From contig JBAZZX010000020.1 in NCBI GenBank assembly GCA_041658585.1, forward strand, positions 1 through 48,094: a DNA stretch of 48,094 nt, given 5' to 3'. Below the pieces are notes generated by a model that worked only from the letters and a program-made list of their open reading frames with translations, did no database searches and had not been told where the DNA came from. This DNA comes from DYFC01 sp041658585. GTDB taxonomy: Bacteria; Nitrospirota; Thermodesulfovibrionia; Thermodesulfovibrionales; SM23-35. A program made the position numbers and the translations under genes. Of this stretch, positions 1 through 8,110 are shown one piece after another. Each line of letters begins with the position of its first letter. Within the stretch, counting starts at the first letter, position 1.

Positions 1-168
1 CGGTTTTTTTTGCCGATAGTCAAATACAGTATGTGAAAATAAAGAGGCAAAAGCCTCGGAGGGAGGAACGACCGAGAATGTCCTCCTCAGGCGGATTCGC
101 CGAGGCGAAAGCGAAAATACTCTATCCCCGGTTCAATCAGAAAAATTTATGAATAATCCGGGCTAAGA
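1..168 (+). repeat. Miniature palindromic element, copy A, cut by the left window edge
   Basis: This stretch matches, in inverted orientation, the element around 24557-24710. Shared blocks are the start CGGTTTTTTTTGCC, a hairpin GAGGC-AAAA-GCCTC near 43-56 followed by GGAGGGAGGAACG, and the end ATACTCTATCC. Similarity continues past the terminal repeat to about 168. This copy carries about 35 extra bases near 81-115 with their own GGCG/CGCC hairpin, absent from the other copy. No coding sequence is visible. The conserved centre could be a structured RNA, but I recognise no known family. Confidence 0.7.
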
Positions 169-170
169 TG

Positions 171-206
171 AAAAATGGGTGAAACATAAATGCCTCACCC
201 ATTTTT
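171..206 (-). terminator. Intrinsic terminator downstream of the 89-aa gene
   Basis: Two 12-base arms (AAAAATGGGTGA at 171-182 and its exact complement at 195-206) flank a 12-base loop. Read on the minus strand the stem ends in a run of five T. It lies just past the stop codon at 224. The symmetric A/T tails mean it could also act on the plus strand. Confidence 0.7.
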
Positions 207-223
207 CATTATGAATATCGAAA

Positions 224-493
224 TTACTTCTTTGTCTTCATCTGTTCTCCGCAGCAGATGATATCGCATGTCTCAATAAAGCCGCTCTCTTCGTCTACGG
301 AGACAATCAGACCGCATACGTTGCACGAATATTTATCTCCCGGAGTTACCTCTTTCTTTTTTCTTCCGGCCGGTTTGACCGTCTTCTTTGCGGTCGTCTT
401 TTTTAGTGTCGTCTTTTTTGCTGTTGCCCTTTTTACGGTTGTCTTTTTCGCCGCTGTCTCCCCGGGTTTAGCTGTAACCTTTTTTGTTGCCAT
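224..493 (-). CDS. Lys/Ala/Thr-rich histone-like tail plus desulforedoxin-like metal site
   Basis: The protein is 89 aa. Residues 1-48 are a low-complexity basic tract of repeated TAKKTT/AKKT units, like the tails of bacterial histone H1-like (HC1/AlgP-type) proteins, and are expected to bind DNA or RNA. Residues about 53-89 hold C-x2-C (CNVCG) and a later CC pair (IICCGEQM), the cysteine layout of desulforedoxin-type domains that bind one Fe or Zn. The start ATG has a clear AAGGAGAA ribosome site. The gene stands alone with a terminator behind it. The family relation of the C-terminal part is inferred from the cysteine pattern only, and the tail could also be a simple charge linker. Function is not known. 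Confidence 0.75.
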   Translation of the reverse strand: MATKKVTAKPGETAAKKTTVKRATAKKTTLKKTTAKKTVKPAGRKKKEVTPGDKYSCNVCGLIVSVDEESGFIETCDIICCGEQMKTKK

Positions 494-616
494 TCCGTTC
501 TCCTTTCTTTAATCCAAAAGTTAAAAAGCAGGTTCTCAATTCACCTAACATCTGCAAAAGACTTCCTCAATTTGATGCGTTACATCAATTATAGCAAAAT
601 TATTTTTAAATGTAGA

Positions 617-768
617 TGACATCGCGTAATCCTTCAGTTAGGTGGTTGAGAAATCCTCCCCTTAGCAAGGGGAGGTTGGAGGGGTTTTTAAAAAATAATT
701 AAAACCACCCCTTCCCCTCCTTGCAAAGGAGGGGATTAAACCCGTAACTGAAGGATTATGACATCGCG
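617..768. repeat. Miniature inverted-repeat element with 10-bp target duplication
   Basis: The element spans 627-758 (132 bp). Its ends are exact inverted repeats, TAATCCTTCAGTTA at 627-640 and its complement at 745-758. The inside is palindromic and G/C-run rich (CCTCCCC...GGGGAGG). It is flanked by the direct duplication TGACATCGCG at 617-626 and 759-768, the mark of transposition. It has no ORF, so it must have been moved by a transposase supplied elsewhere. It fills the gap between the 89-aa gene and the RACo-like gene. Confidence 0.85.
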
Positions 769-812
769 ATGTTTCACACATAAACCTGTTGTGATAGAAT
801 AGATACTGAAAA

Positions 813-2684
813 ATGCTTATCAAACTGACGACAGGTAAAACACTCGATATTCAGCAGGAAGAAACCCTGATGAATGCCCTCAAGCGGCAGGACATATATC
901 TTGTCGCCTCGTGCGGCGGCAAAGGCATATGCGGTAAATGCAGAGTCAGAATACTTGAAGGCGGATACAGGACCGTATCAACCGCCAAACTAAAACCTGA
1001 TGAAATAGAAAAAGGGATCGTTCTTGCCTGCCGGACTTATGCAGACGAAGATATTACTATTGATATTCCAAAAGAATCAAAAATGGTTATCGGTGATGCA
1101 ATAGAAATTTCAAGATCACAGGACCTCTTTCAGCTTTTCAAAACCGCAGACGGAAAAATCTCTCCTATCGTTAAATGGCTCGGCCTCGATATACCGCCGC
1201 CGACACTGGACAATAATATCGGCGACCTCGAACGTCTCAAGAAAGCTATCGAAGAGACCGGCACGAAAGGGATGGTATTCCCGCATACGTTTGTTTCATT
1301 ATTGCCGGTCTCTCTCAGAGATGCGGAATGGAAGGTCAGTCTTGCATATACGGATAAATTAGACGCCTGTTTTCTAAAACCTGCAAACAGGACCGGACGA
1401 TACGGCATCGCGGTTGATATCGGAACGACAACCTTAGTCGTATATCTGGTTGATCTTAAAGACGGCAGCATTATAGACATCGGTTCGACATATAATTCTC
1501 AGATCCGCTATGGAGACGACGTCATCACAAGAATAATCTACGCAACCGAAGGCGGCGGGCTCGAGGAACTGAGAGACACTGTTGTGGATGATATCCGGAC
1601 TTTGCTGACTCCCCTTGTTGAACGGCATGATATAGAGATTCAGGACATTGAATCCGCCGTTATAGCCGGCAACACCACAATGTCCCATCTGTTCTGGGGT
1701 CTCAATCCGCAATATATCAGGGAGGAACCCTATACCCCTGCAATAAATTCCTTTCCTTTATGGACTGCGGATACCGTTCATTTGCCTATCAACAGAAATG
1801 CGCCCGTCTATACATTGCCTTGTATTGCAAGCTATATCGGAGGCGATATTGTTGCAGGCGTTCTTGCCTCAAAAATATACAGAAAAAGCGAACTGTCTCT
1901 ATTTCTGGATATCGGAACGAACGGAGAGATTGTCCTCGGCAACAGGGAATGGCTTGTCACAGCCGCCTGTTCTGCCGGGCCGTGTTTTGAGGGCAGTGGC
2001 ATACGGCATGGGATGAGGGCCACTGAAGGCGCGGTGGAATCGGTAAAAATCGACCCGCATACCCTTGAGCCCGAACTCGGCGTTGTCGGCAACGGCAAAC
2101 CCGTGGGCATCTGCGGTTCAGGGATGATTGACGCCGTTACGGAGATGTTCCTGTCAGGGCTTATAGACCGGAAAGGCAGGATAGTCAAGAGTTCCCCAAC
2201 GGCAAGGATCAGAGACGGGGTTGAAGGACCCGAGTTTTTATTTTACGGCGATGACCGGATCGAGATCGTCCTTACAGAAGTAGACATTGAAAATATAATA
2301 CGCGCAAAAGCGGCAATATATGCAGGCATTTCCCTGCTGCTAAAAGAAACGGGGTTCACGCTTGACGACATTGAAAACGTTTATATTGCCGGAGGTTTCG
2401 GCAATTATCTGAATGTGGGGAAAGCGATACTTATCGGTATGCTGCCGGACATACCGAGAGAAAAATACAGGTTTCTGGGTAACACGTCCATTGCAGGGGC
2501 ATACCTCTGCCTTCTCTCCGACAGGATGAGAAAAGAAGCGGAAGAAGTCGCAAAAAAGATGACCAATATTGAACTCTCGGTATCAAGGAATTTTATGGAC
2601 GAATACCTCTCCGCCCTTTTCCTGCCCCACACCGACATTGCACTGTTCCCGACAGTGGAGAAAATCCTGAAAAGCAGGAAATAA
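813..2684 (+). CDS. RACo-like corrinoid protein reductive activator (2Fe-2S + ASKHA/DUF4445)
   Basis: The protein is 623 aa, typical of RACo/RamA-like and AcsV-type proteins. Residues 1-85 are a plant-type [2Fe-2S] ferredoxin with Cys34, Cys40 and Cys43 (CGGKGICGKC) and a fourth Cys near 73. A linker leads to an ASKHA ATPase fold: VDIGTTTLVVYLVDL near 205, GNTTMSHLFWG near 288, LDIGTNGEIVLG near 365 and a C-terminal GGFGNYL. Family members use ATP to drive low-potential reduction of inactive Co(II) corrinoid proteins, for example in Wood-Ljungdahl or methyltransferase systems. No corrinoid protein or methyltransferase lies in this window, so the partner is elsewhere. The ATG at 813 starts directly on the ferredoxin domain; the ribosome site is weak. 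It reads against most of the window. Confidence 0.9.
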   Translation: MLIKLTTGKTLDIQQEETLMNALKRQDIYLVASCGGKGICGKCRVRILEGGYRTVSTAKLKPDEIEKGIVLACRTYADEDITIDIPKESKMVIGDAIEISRSQDLFQLFKTADGKISPIVKWLGLDIPPPTLDNNIGDLERLKKAIEETGTKGMVFPHTFVSLLPVSLRDAEWKVSLAYTDKLDACFLKPANRTGRYGIAVDIGTTTLVVYLVDLKDGSIIDIGSTYNSQIRYGDDVITRIIYATEGGGLEELRDTVVDDIRTLLTPLVERHDIEIQDIESAVIAGNTTMSHLFWGLNPQYIREEPYTPAINSFPLWTADTVHLPINRNAPVYTLPCIASYIGGDIVAGVLASKIYRKSELSLFLDIGTNGEIVLGNREWLVTAACSAGPCFEGSGIRHGMRATEGAVESVKIDPHTLEPELGVVGNGKPVGICGSGMIDAVTEMFLSGLIDRKGRIVKSSPTARIRDGVEGPEFLFYGDDRIEIVLTEVDIENIIRAKAAIYAGISLLLKETGFTLDDIENVYIAGGFGNYLNVGKAILIGMLPDIPREKYRFLGNTSIAGAYLCLLSDRMRKEAEEVAKKMTNIELSVSRNFMDEYLSALFLPHTDIALFPTVEKILKSRK

Positions 2685-2742
2685 ATCGCGGGTCCATAAT
2701 TTTTCTATCATACCCTCATAGCAAATTCATCTCTTCTGTTTA

Positions 2743-2757
2743 TTCTACAATGTAGAA
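2743..2757. promoter_or_regulatory. Palindrome in front of yefM, likely autoregulatory operator
   Basis: TTCTACA-A-TGTAGAA is a perfect 7-bp dyad ending 11 bases before the yefM start and touching the ribosome site. YefM/Phd antitoxins repress their own operon by binding short palindromes of this kind. The binding itself is inferred. Confidence 0.55.
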
Positions 2758-2768
2758 AGGAGATATAC

Positions 2769-3020
2769 ATGGCTACGATAACATATTCAGCCGCCCGCAC
2801 ACGGCTTGCGGCAACAATGAAAAAGGTGTGCGACAACCATGAGCCTGTTATCATCACCAGGCAAAAAGAAGAATCAGTAGTAATGCTCTCCCTCGAAGAT
2901 TTCAGAGCGCTTGAGGAAACGGCATATCTGTTGCGCGTGCCGAAAAACGCCAGGCGTCTTCTGGAGTCTATCGCCGAACTCGAACGCGGCAGCGGCAAGA
3001 CCCGCAAACTCGCCGAGTGA
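2769..3020 (+). CDS. yefM: Antitoxin of the YefM/Phd family
   Basis: The protein is 83 aa, the normal size for YefM. The N-terminal half (TYSAARTRLAATMKKVCDN, then PVIITRQKEESVVMLSLEDF) is the Phd/YefM DNA-binding fold. The C-terminal tail is the part that in this family wraps around and blocks the toxin. It starts at an ATG behind a strong AAGGAG site and overlaps the toxin start by four bases (GTGA), so the two are translationally coupled. It should neutralise YoeB and repress the operon through the palindrome just upstream. Confidence 0.93.
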   Translation: MATITYSAARTRLAATMKKVCDNHEPVIITRQKEESVVMLSLEDFRALEETAYLLRVPKNARRLLESIAELERGSGKTRKLAE

Positions 3021-3271
3021 AGCTGATCTTTTCCGGGAATGCCTGGGAGGACTATCTCTACCGGCAAAAGACCGACAAAAACATGCTCAAACGAATAAAC
3101 CGGTTGATCCACGATATTATGCGCGGTCCGTTCACGGGTCCAGGCAAACCAGAACCGCTCAAACACGGCCTTTCCGGTTACTGGTCCCGGCGCACCAACG
3201 ACGAGCACCGCATGGTTTACCGACCGGCTGAAGATGCTATCTTTATTGCTCAATTGCGCTATCATTACTAA
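3017..3271 (+). CDS. yoeB: YoeB-type mRNA interferase toxin
   Basis: The protein is 84 aa, as in E. coli YoeB. Family landmarks are all present: GKPEPLK with the catalytic Glu, WSRRTNDEHRMVYR with the catalytic Arg, and the C-terminal RYHY with the catalytic His. YoeB cleaves mRNA on the ribosome when its antitoxin is degraded. The start is GTG at 3017, inside the end of yefM, giving the classic overlapping pair. No residue seems lost, so the pair is probably functional. Confidence 0.94.
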   Translation: MKLIFSGNAWEDYLYRQKTDKNMLKRINRLIHDIMRGPFTGPGKPEPLKHGLSGYWSRRTNDEHRMVYRPAEDAIFIAQLRYHY

Positions 3272-3311
3272 ATTTCTATCCTTTTTAGTCCCCTCTACAC
3301 TTCTTCTACAG

Positions 3312-3484
3312 CTTTAACCCGGAAACTGCGGATGTCCGAAATAAATTTATTTTTCGATACCTATAGTGTACTTATATAGATGTGCTACCAAATATTTTTA
3401 TGCGATTACCATGAAATATTTTTATTAAATAAAAGTATCGAGTTAAGTAAATTTATTGGGGACATCCGCCGTTTTTAGGTTAAG
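3312..3484. repeat. Imperfect inverted-repeat element of about 173 bp
   Basis: The left end (3312-3349, with CTGCGGATGTCCGAAATAAA) and right end (3448-3484) are imperfect inverted repeats over some 35 bp, sharing GGACATCCGC and the outer TTAACC/GGTTAA. An inner pair, TCGATAC/GTATCGA, makes the element nested-palindromic. A single end of the same type occurs at 37869-37908. It has no ORF. It belongs to the 514-base gene-free stretch between yoeB and the glycosyltransferase gene. Confidence 0.6.
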
Positions 3485-3493
3485 AAGAGTCTC

Positions 3494-3656
3494 CCGATTA
3501 CATGCCTCAGGGGGACACATTAAAAAAACTTGAAGAAAATCTATCGGCGTGATGTTCTCACAGAAAGAAACGTTTTAACATAGTACAGACATTCCGGTTG
3601 TTTCCTCAGAAAATTAGCATGCTCTACGATCTGACAGGGATGCGGCATGCACCTAC
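3494..3656 (+). repeat. 163-bp repeated block, copy 1 (HicB-like tail plus conserved downstream sequence)
   Basis: This block recurs in direct orientation at 35434-35596, 32 kb away. The first about 67 bases and the last about 50 bases are nearly identical, while about 35 bases between them have diverged. On the plus strand it reads PDYMPQGDTLKKLEENLSA and then stops, like the end of a HicB-type antitoxin core (QGDT...ENL). The distal part holds two GCATGC hexamers. The rest of the gene is absent at both sites, so this is a dispersed fragment or a small mobile element. Confidence 0.65.
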
Positions 3657-3785
3657 AACTAAACCTTTTTAAGGTTTCAAAATTATTCTCAGTTTCCTCA
3701 CCAACTCCGCATTTCAGTTTCAGCTCATTAAGTGCATATTACCAGTGCAGATTTCACAGTCTTAGAGGTTGCTTGGATGGTCAAA

Positions 3786-4460
3786 TTAGTCCTTCCATTT
3801 TAAAAGATAATTAGCATACATTTTCTTCCATTCTTCAGAACCACAATTTCCACCACTTGCGTGTGTTATTGCAATATTCCAAGTACCGAGTCGTAATTCT
3901 CTATATCTCGCGGTGCGACAGAAATCAATATCATAAAAATGAAACTCAAAAACTGGATCAAAAGTGACATCTACGGCGTTCAATTTAGACCTTCTTGCTG
4001 CCAAGAGAACACCATCCAAGAGTTCACAGGTCGCTGGCACTTTACCATAAAATGAAATCTGTCCAAATGGTGAAGGCGCATGAGCCACAGCCCCACTTAA
4101 ATTCTTTTTTTCATCCCAAGTAAACTTGTCATCTATAAATGCCCAAGATGGTTGATAAGGTACACGTCTTAGGTTACCAGCTACGCCAATGATGTCATAT
4201 TGTTCAAGGCCCTGAATTATGTGGTCTCCCAAATGAAAATCATCTATCCATACATCATCGTGAATAAATACCAAAACATCGTCAGGACTCGTCGAACCTA
4301 TCCTGCGGTTGTATATTTTGCCGAGCCCAGTGTGGTTATTGTAAGTGATGTGATGCTTCAAACGAAAATCAAACATTAGACGTCTCAGAGATATTCCGAG
4401 GGGAGAAGTGTTCCAGAAGGATTGCTCATTATGACGTGAGGCAGAAATAATTTCTATCAT
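3786..4460 (-). CDS. Family 2-like glycosyltransferase (PF13712 type)
   Basis: The protein is 224 aa with no signal peptide or membrane segment. Motifs fit small bacterial glycosyltransferases related to GT2: VFIHDDVWIDD near residue 83 is the sugar-nucleotide/metal Asp motif, LLDGVLLAARRS near 150 the acceptor loop, and FHFYDIDFCRTA near 170 with a later HASGG close the fold. It lies downstream of the TPR/O-GlcNAc-transferase-like gene on the same strand, with a gene remnant between, so they may modify the same protein or surface glycan. Donor and acceptor cannot be read from sequence. The ATG at 4460 has no clear ribosome site. A+T content is higher than in neighbouring metabolic genes, as is common for transferred glycosylation genes. 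Confidence 0.8.
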   Translation of the reverse strand: MIEIISASRHNEQSFWNTSPLGISLRRLMFDFRLKHHITYNNHTGLGKIYNRRIGSTSPDDVLVFIHDDVWIDDFHLGDHIIQGLEQYDIIGVAGNLRRVPYQPSWAFIDDKFTWDEKKNLSGAVAHAPSPFGQISFYGKVPATCELLDGVLLAARRSKLNAVDVTFDPVFEFHFYDIDFCRTARYRELRLGTWNIAITHASGGNCGSEEWKKMYANYLLKWKD

Positions 4461-4512
4461 GATTTAAGAATATTAAGCATAATGGCATTTTAAAATATAT
4501 ATTTATTTTCTA

Positions 4513-4698
4513 TCATAATGGTAACAAATTTTCAATAGCTGTCTGATAAGCTGTCAAGAAGCCCTTGAACCAATAATCTATGATCTCATGGTGGTGCAGT
4601 GGATGCTTTCTTTTCGTTCGCTCTGGAATGCCGTAAATCTTTCGCCCCGGATGAAACACGTTCTTTTCCTCACTGCCACCTGCTACAAGTCCTCGCGT
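4513..4698 (-). pseudogene. C-terminal remnant of an unidentified protein, 61 codons
   Basis: A minus-strand frame open from 4698 to a TGA at 4513-4515 reads plausible protein (VFHPGRKIYGIPERTKRKHP, then LHHHEIIDYWFKGF). It begins directly after an in-frame TGA and has no credible start. Protein-like composition and conserved-looking His/Trp/Pro residues suggest the end of a glycosylation-related gene whose front was lost. The family is not recognised. It lies between the two glycosyltransferase genes on the same strand. Confidence 0.4.
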
Positions 4699-4743
4699 TC
4701 AATCAGTTAAGAAACTTGTTGATTATGGGTTCAAATATGTATC

Positions 4744-6609
4744 TCAAATGGAATTGCACCACGTTTCCCACATGTTGCGATAACACATTTCTAAATTTGC
4801 TGTAAATCTCTTTGCATCACATAGCGGTGAACACATCATCATATCCCGCAGCTTTTCACGTAATGACTTTAACTTTTCCAGATCCTTAGCAAGATTGACC
4901 GCTATCGATATATATTCATCAGATGTCTTGGCAACAAGTTCGGGAAAACCAACATTCGACAAAAGACTTATCCCTACACTTGCATGGTAAGCAGTACCTG
5001 CCAGTGTAATAACAGGGACTCCCATCCATAGAGCTTCACATGTTGTTGTTGCTCCATTAAATGGGAATGTATCCAGTCCGATATCGATCTGATTATATGA
5101 TTCAAGATGTTTTGGCGATGGATCCGCAGACTGTAATGTAATACGTTCTGACGTAATACCTCGCTGGATAAACATATCTATTGCATATTGATATGTTGTT
5201 TTATCATGAAAGCTGATTCCCTTCAAGACTAAACGAGAGTCCGGTAGCTCATTCAATACCCTTGCCCACAGGGTAAAGACTTCGGGTGTTACTTTTGCAA
5301 AATTGTTAAATGAACCAAAAGTAATATTCCCTGTTGATAGCGCTGGTAAGGGGCCAACATCAGGGCTGTCTCTATCGGGGAGATAACACAGAAAAGTCTC
5401 AGGCAATCGTATGAGTTTCTCAGTATGGAATTGCTCTGTCTTTCCCGGAGGATCAGTATAACTATCAACAATCTTGTAATCCATCGTTGACAGTCCTGTC
5501 GTAGCAAGATACCCTATCCAGCTAACTTGAACTGGCGCTGGCTTGCGTGCAAATACTAAGATACGATTTCCTCTGGTATGTCCTGCTAAATCTACTAGTA
5601 TATCGATTTCGTCCTTTCGGATCTGTTCGGTAACATCTTCATCGGACATTCTCACAATATTACGCCATTGATCTGCATGATCTTGAATACGCTTTGTTAT
5701 TTCATCATGCTCTAACTTATTTGAATAACAAAATACTTCAAAGTGCTCTCGATTGTGTACAGCTATTACTGGTTCAATAAAATATGCAATCGGATGTCGT
5801 TTGAAATCAGGTGAAACATAGCCTATTTTTAGCCGCCGCCTTGACAGATGATCACTTGTATGCTGGAATATTTTAGGATACAAAGGTTCTGCAAATTGTT
5901 TCGCAAAATTTAAATGTTCAGAAAAAATATCTTGAGGTTTATATCGTGCATTATAGTTCATGTAGAAAAGAAGATTGCTATAGGCAATCAAAAAATCAGG
6001 GGTTATTTGAAGAGCACGTCTTAAATGTATGTCAGCTTCACTGAGCTGTCCTATTTTAGGAAAAATAGTTCCCAAATTATAATATGCTTCAGCATAATTT
6101 GGGTTAATCTGTATTGCCTTCTTGCAATAAGTCATGGCTTCGTCGAAATGTCCTATTTCATCGAGAACTTTTCCGAGGTTGTTATATGCCTCAGCAAAAA
6201 TAGGATTAATCTGTAATGCTTTTTTAAAAACAACAATAGCTTTATCAGTTAGCTTTTTTTCTGTATAAATGTTTCCGAGGTTGTTATATGCTATGGCAAA
6301 GTTCGGATTGATCTGTAAAGCCTTTTGATAATAAGTTTCAGCTTCGTCAATTAGGCCTTTATTTCTTATTACATTCCCCAGGTTATTATATGCTTCAGCA
6401 AAACCTGCATCAAGCTGTAAAGCCTTTCTGATATATTTTATTGCAGAATCATAGTTCCCCAGTTGATTATACAGGACCCCAAGTAAGTGTAGTGCATCGA
6501 CATCATTTGGTCGTTTGTTTAAAATTTTTCTATATATCAACTCGGCTTGCCGCAGATTTCCTGCCTTATGATTTTCGAGAGCCGATTGGATCGCATTATT
6601 AAAATTCAT
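4744..6609 (-). CDS. TPR protein with O-GlcNAc-transferase-like (GT41/SPINDLY) domain
   Basis: The protein is 621 aa. Residues about 1-210 contain six tetratricopeptide repeats (AEAYNNLGN...ALQINP), nearly identical at the DNA level in places. Residues about 265-615 match the bacterial OGT/SPINDLY catalytic region: KIGYVSPDFKRHPIAYFI, DLAGHTRGNRILVFARKPAP, PVQVSWIGYLATTGL, FGSFNNFAKVTPEVF and GLDTFPFNGATTTCEALWMG. Such enzymes transfer a sugar to Ser/Thr of proteins, with the TPR solenoid selecting substrates; in bacteria they often act on flagellins or adhesins. No such target lies in the window. The ATG at 6609 begins at the first repeat. It is the first gene of the small glycosylation group. 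Confidence 0.92.
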   Translation of the reverse strand: MNFNNAIQSALENHKAGNLRQAELIYRKILNKRPNDVDALHLLGVLYNQLGNYDSAIKYIRKALQLDAGFAEAYNNLGNVIRNKGLIDEAETYYQKALQINPNFAIAYNNLGNIYTEKKLTDKAIVVFKKALQINPIFAEAYNNLGKVLDEIGHFDEAMTYCKKAIQINPNYAEAYYNLGTIFPKIGQLSEADIHLRRALQITPDFLIAYSNLLFYMNYNARYKPQDIFSEHLNFAKQFAEPLYPKIFQHTSDHLSRRRLKIGYVSPDFKRHPIAYFIEPVIAVHNREHFEVFCYSNKLEHDEITKRIQDHADQWRNIVRMSDEDVTEQIRKDEIDILVDLAGHTRGNRILVFARKPAPVQVSWIGYLATTGLSTMDYKIVDSYTDPPGKTEQFHTEKLIRLPETFLCYLPDRDSPDVGPLPALSTGNITFGSFNNFAKVTPEVFTLWARVLNELPDSRLVLKGISFHDKTTYQYAIDMFIQRGITSERITLQSADPSPKHLESYNQIDIGLDTFPFNGATTTCEALWMGVPVITLAGTAYHASVGISLLSNVGFPELVAKTSDEYISIAVNLAKDLEKLKSLREKLRDMMMCSPLCDAKRFTANLEMCYRNMWETWCNSI

Positions 6610-6727
6610 AGTTTACTTAATGGCCGATCTGTTAAATACAGGTAGAAATATAACATATTTTATCAGATTTGATTTTTGAAGACTACAAGGAAGAAGGTTT
6701 GCCTCCATTAGCTGAGTTTCAAAATAG

Positions 6728-8110
6728 TTAAGTATTGCCCTCTCTATTAGGAATTGTAAAGTAAAATGTCGCGCCCTTTCCCTGCTCTGATTCCACCCAA
6801 ATTCTGCCGCCATGGCGTTCGACGATTCTCTTGCAAATTGCCAATCCTATTCCTGTCCCGGGGTACTGTTCTTTGGAATGAAGACGCTGGAAAATAACAA
6901 ATATTCTGTCTGCCTGCTCCGGATCCATTCCTATACCGTTATCACTGACGGAAAATATCCACTCGTCTCCTTTCCTTTCAGCCGAAACATGAACTCGCAC
7001 GGTCTTCCTATCATGAAATTTGATCGCATTACCGATAAGGTTTTGAAATAATCTACTCATTTGTGAAGCATCAGCCATAACTGTAGGCAGAGAAACATAT
7101 GTCACCTCAGCCTCGTTTTCCTCGATAGCCGATCGAAGACTACGAATTGCGGACTCCAGTGCGACTGAGCAATTTGTGGGTTTAAAGACTCTCTCCTTCG
7201 TATCGACTTGTGAATATATCAGCAGATCCTTGATCAGCAGTTGCATTCTATCGACGCCTTCACAAATATACTTAATGAATTCGTTGGCTTTTTCATCAAG
7301 TCTTCCTTTGTACCGCTTTTCTAATAGCTTCACAAAACCTGCAACCGTACGCAGAGGTTCCTGCAAATCATGTGAAGCGGCGTAGGCAAACTGCTGCAGG
7401 TCGGCATTGGATCGCGCCAACTCATGAGTCCTTGTTTCTAATTCAGCTGTACGTTGTTTTACCGACTCTTCAAGGTGTTCGCGATATTTTTTCAATTCCT
7501 CTTCTGCCATCTTGCGGTCAGTGACATCTCTGTTATTTATGCGCCTTCCCAAGAATTTATTTTGCATATATAAGGGCGCGCATATGTGCGTCAGCCATTT
7601 TATTTGGCCGTTCTTGGAAATGATCCTGAATTCGATTTCCTCATGACGTTCATCTTCAAAATTCAGAACATGATTTGTATACAGGTTTCTGTCCTTGGGA
7701 TGAATAACACTCACCAGAAGGTCGGGTTTATTTTGAAATTCCTCCGGACTATAGCCAGTGATTGTTTCACTCACTGGAGACATGTATACGATTTCTCCGC
7801 TTTCGGAAAGCCAATATACCCAGTCATTGGCTGATTCCGAGACCGTCCTGAATTTCCATTCGCTTTCAACAAGCCTTTGTTCCTGTTTTCGAAGATAGCT
7901 GTTATCAAGTTTGGGCGGTCTCCCCGATGCTTGCTTGGCACGGATGCCCTTTTCACCTTTTTGACGGTGTGTTGCTTTCCAGCGACGTACGCTTCGGCGA
8001 TCTACGCCAAGCATAGTGGCTACATCAACAGGTTGGTATCCTTCTCGAAGAAGAGAGATGGCACGTTGGCGACGTTGTTCCAATTCCTTTGGGCTTCCAT
8101 GAGGTCTCAT
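6728..8110 (-). CDS. PAS sensor histidine kinase with IS630-derived N-terminal helix-turn-helix
   Basis: The protein is 460 aa from the ATG at 8110, which has a strong AGGAGG site; an ATG 45 bases earlier (8155) lacks one. Residues 1-65 (SPKELEQRRQRAISLLREGY, then VDVATMLGVDRRSVRRW and GRPPKLD) are the helix-turn-helix of an IS630-type transposase. From about 70 the protein becomes a kinase: PAS at about 85-200, a coiled coil to 240, HisKA with YAASHDLQEPLRTVAGF (phospho-His), and HATPase with NLIGNAIKF, SDNGIGMD and GTGIGLAI. All catalytic motifs are intact and the fusion is in frame. Start codon, ribosome site and upstream 10-bp end repeat all belong to the IS. No cognate response regulator is adjacent. 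It may bind DNA directly or simply have gained a new start. Confidence 0.85.
   Translation of the reverse strand: MRPHGSPKELEQRRQRAISLLREGYQPVDVATMLGVDRRSVRRWKATHRQKGEKGIRAKQASGRPPKLDNSYLRKQEQRLVESEWKFRTVSESANDWVYWLSESGEIVYMSPVSETITGYSPEEFQNKPDLLVSVIHPKDRNLYTNHVLNFEDERHEEIEFRIISKNGQIKWLTHICAPLYMQNKFLGRRINNRDVTDRKMAEEELKKYREHLEESVKQRTAELETRTHELARSNADLQQFAYAASHDLQEPLRTVAGFVKLLEKRYKGRLDEKANEFIKYICEGVDRMQLLIKDLLIYSQVDTKERVFKPTNCSVALESAIRSLRSAIEENEAEVTYVSLPTVMADASQMSRLFQNLIGNAIKFHDRKTVRVHVSAERKGDEWIFSVSDNGIGMDPEQADRIFVIFQRLHSKEQYPGTGIGLAICKRIVERHGGRIWVESEQGKGATFYFTIPNREGNT

Noticed and set aside
1..168. Candidate cyclic-di-GMP or other known riboswitch.
   Set aside because: Known class consensus blocks are absent, the copies are not placed consistently upstream of genes, and the inverted ends fit a miniature element better.
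258..512. Plus-strand 84-aa Phe/Val-rich ORF.
   Set aside because: It is the reverse-strand shadow of the Lys-rich repeat tract of the 89-aa gene.
2757..2772. The yefM ribosome site AAAGGAGATATACATG equals the T7 gene 10/pET leader, suggesting vector contamination.
   Set aside because: The flanks are native-looking (palindrome, intact yefM-yoeB, no T7 promoter or lac operator), so the match is chance.
4599..4805. Plus-strand 68-aa ORF.
   Set aside because: It overlaps the remnant and the end of the OGT-like gene on the other strand and has unprotein-like composition.
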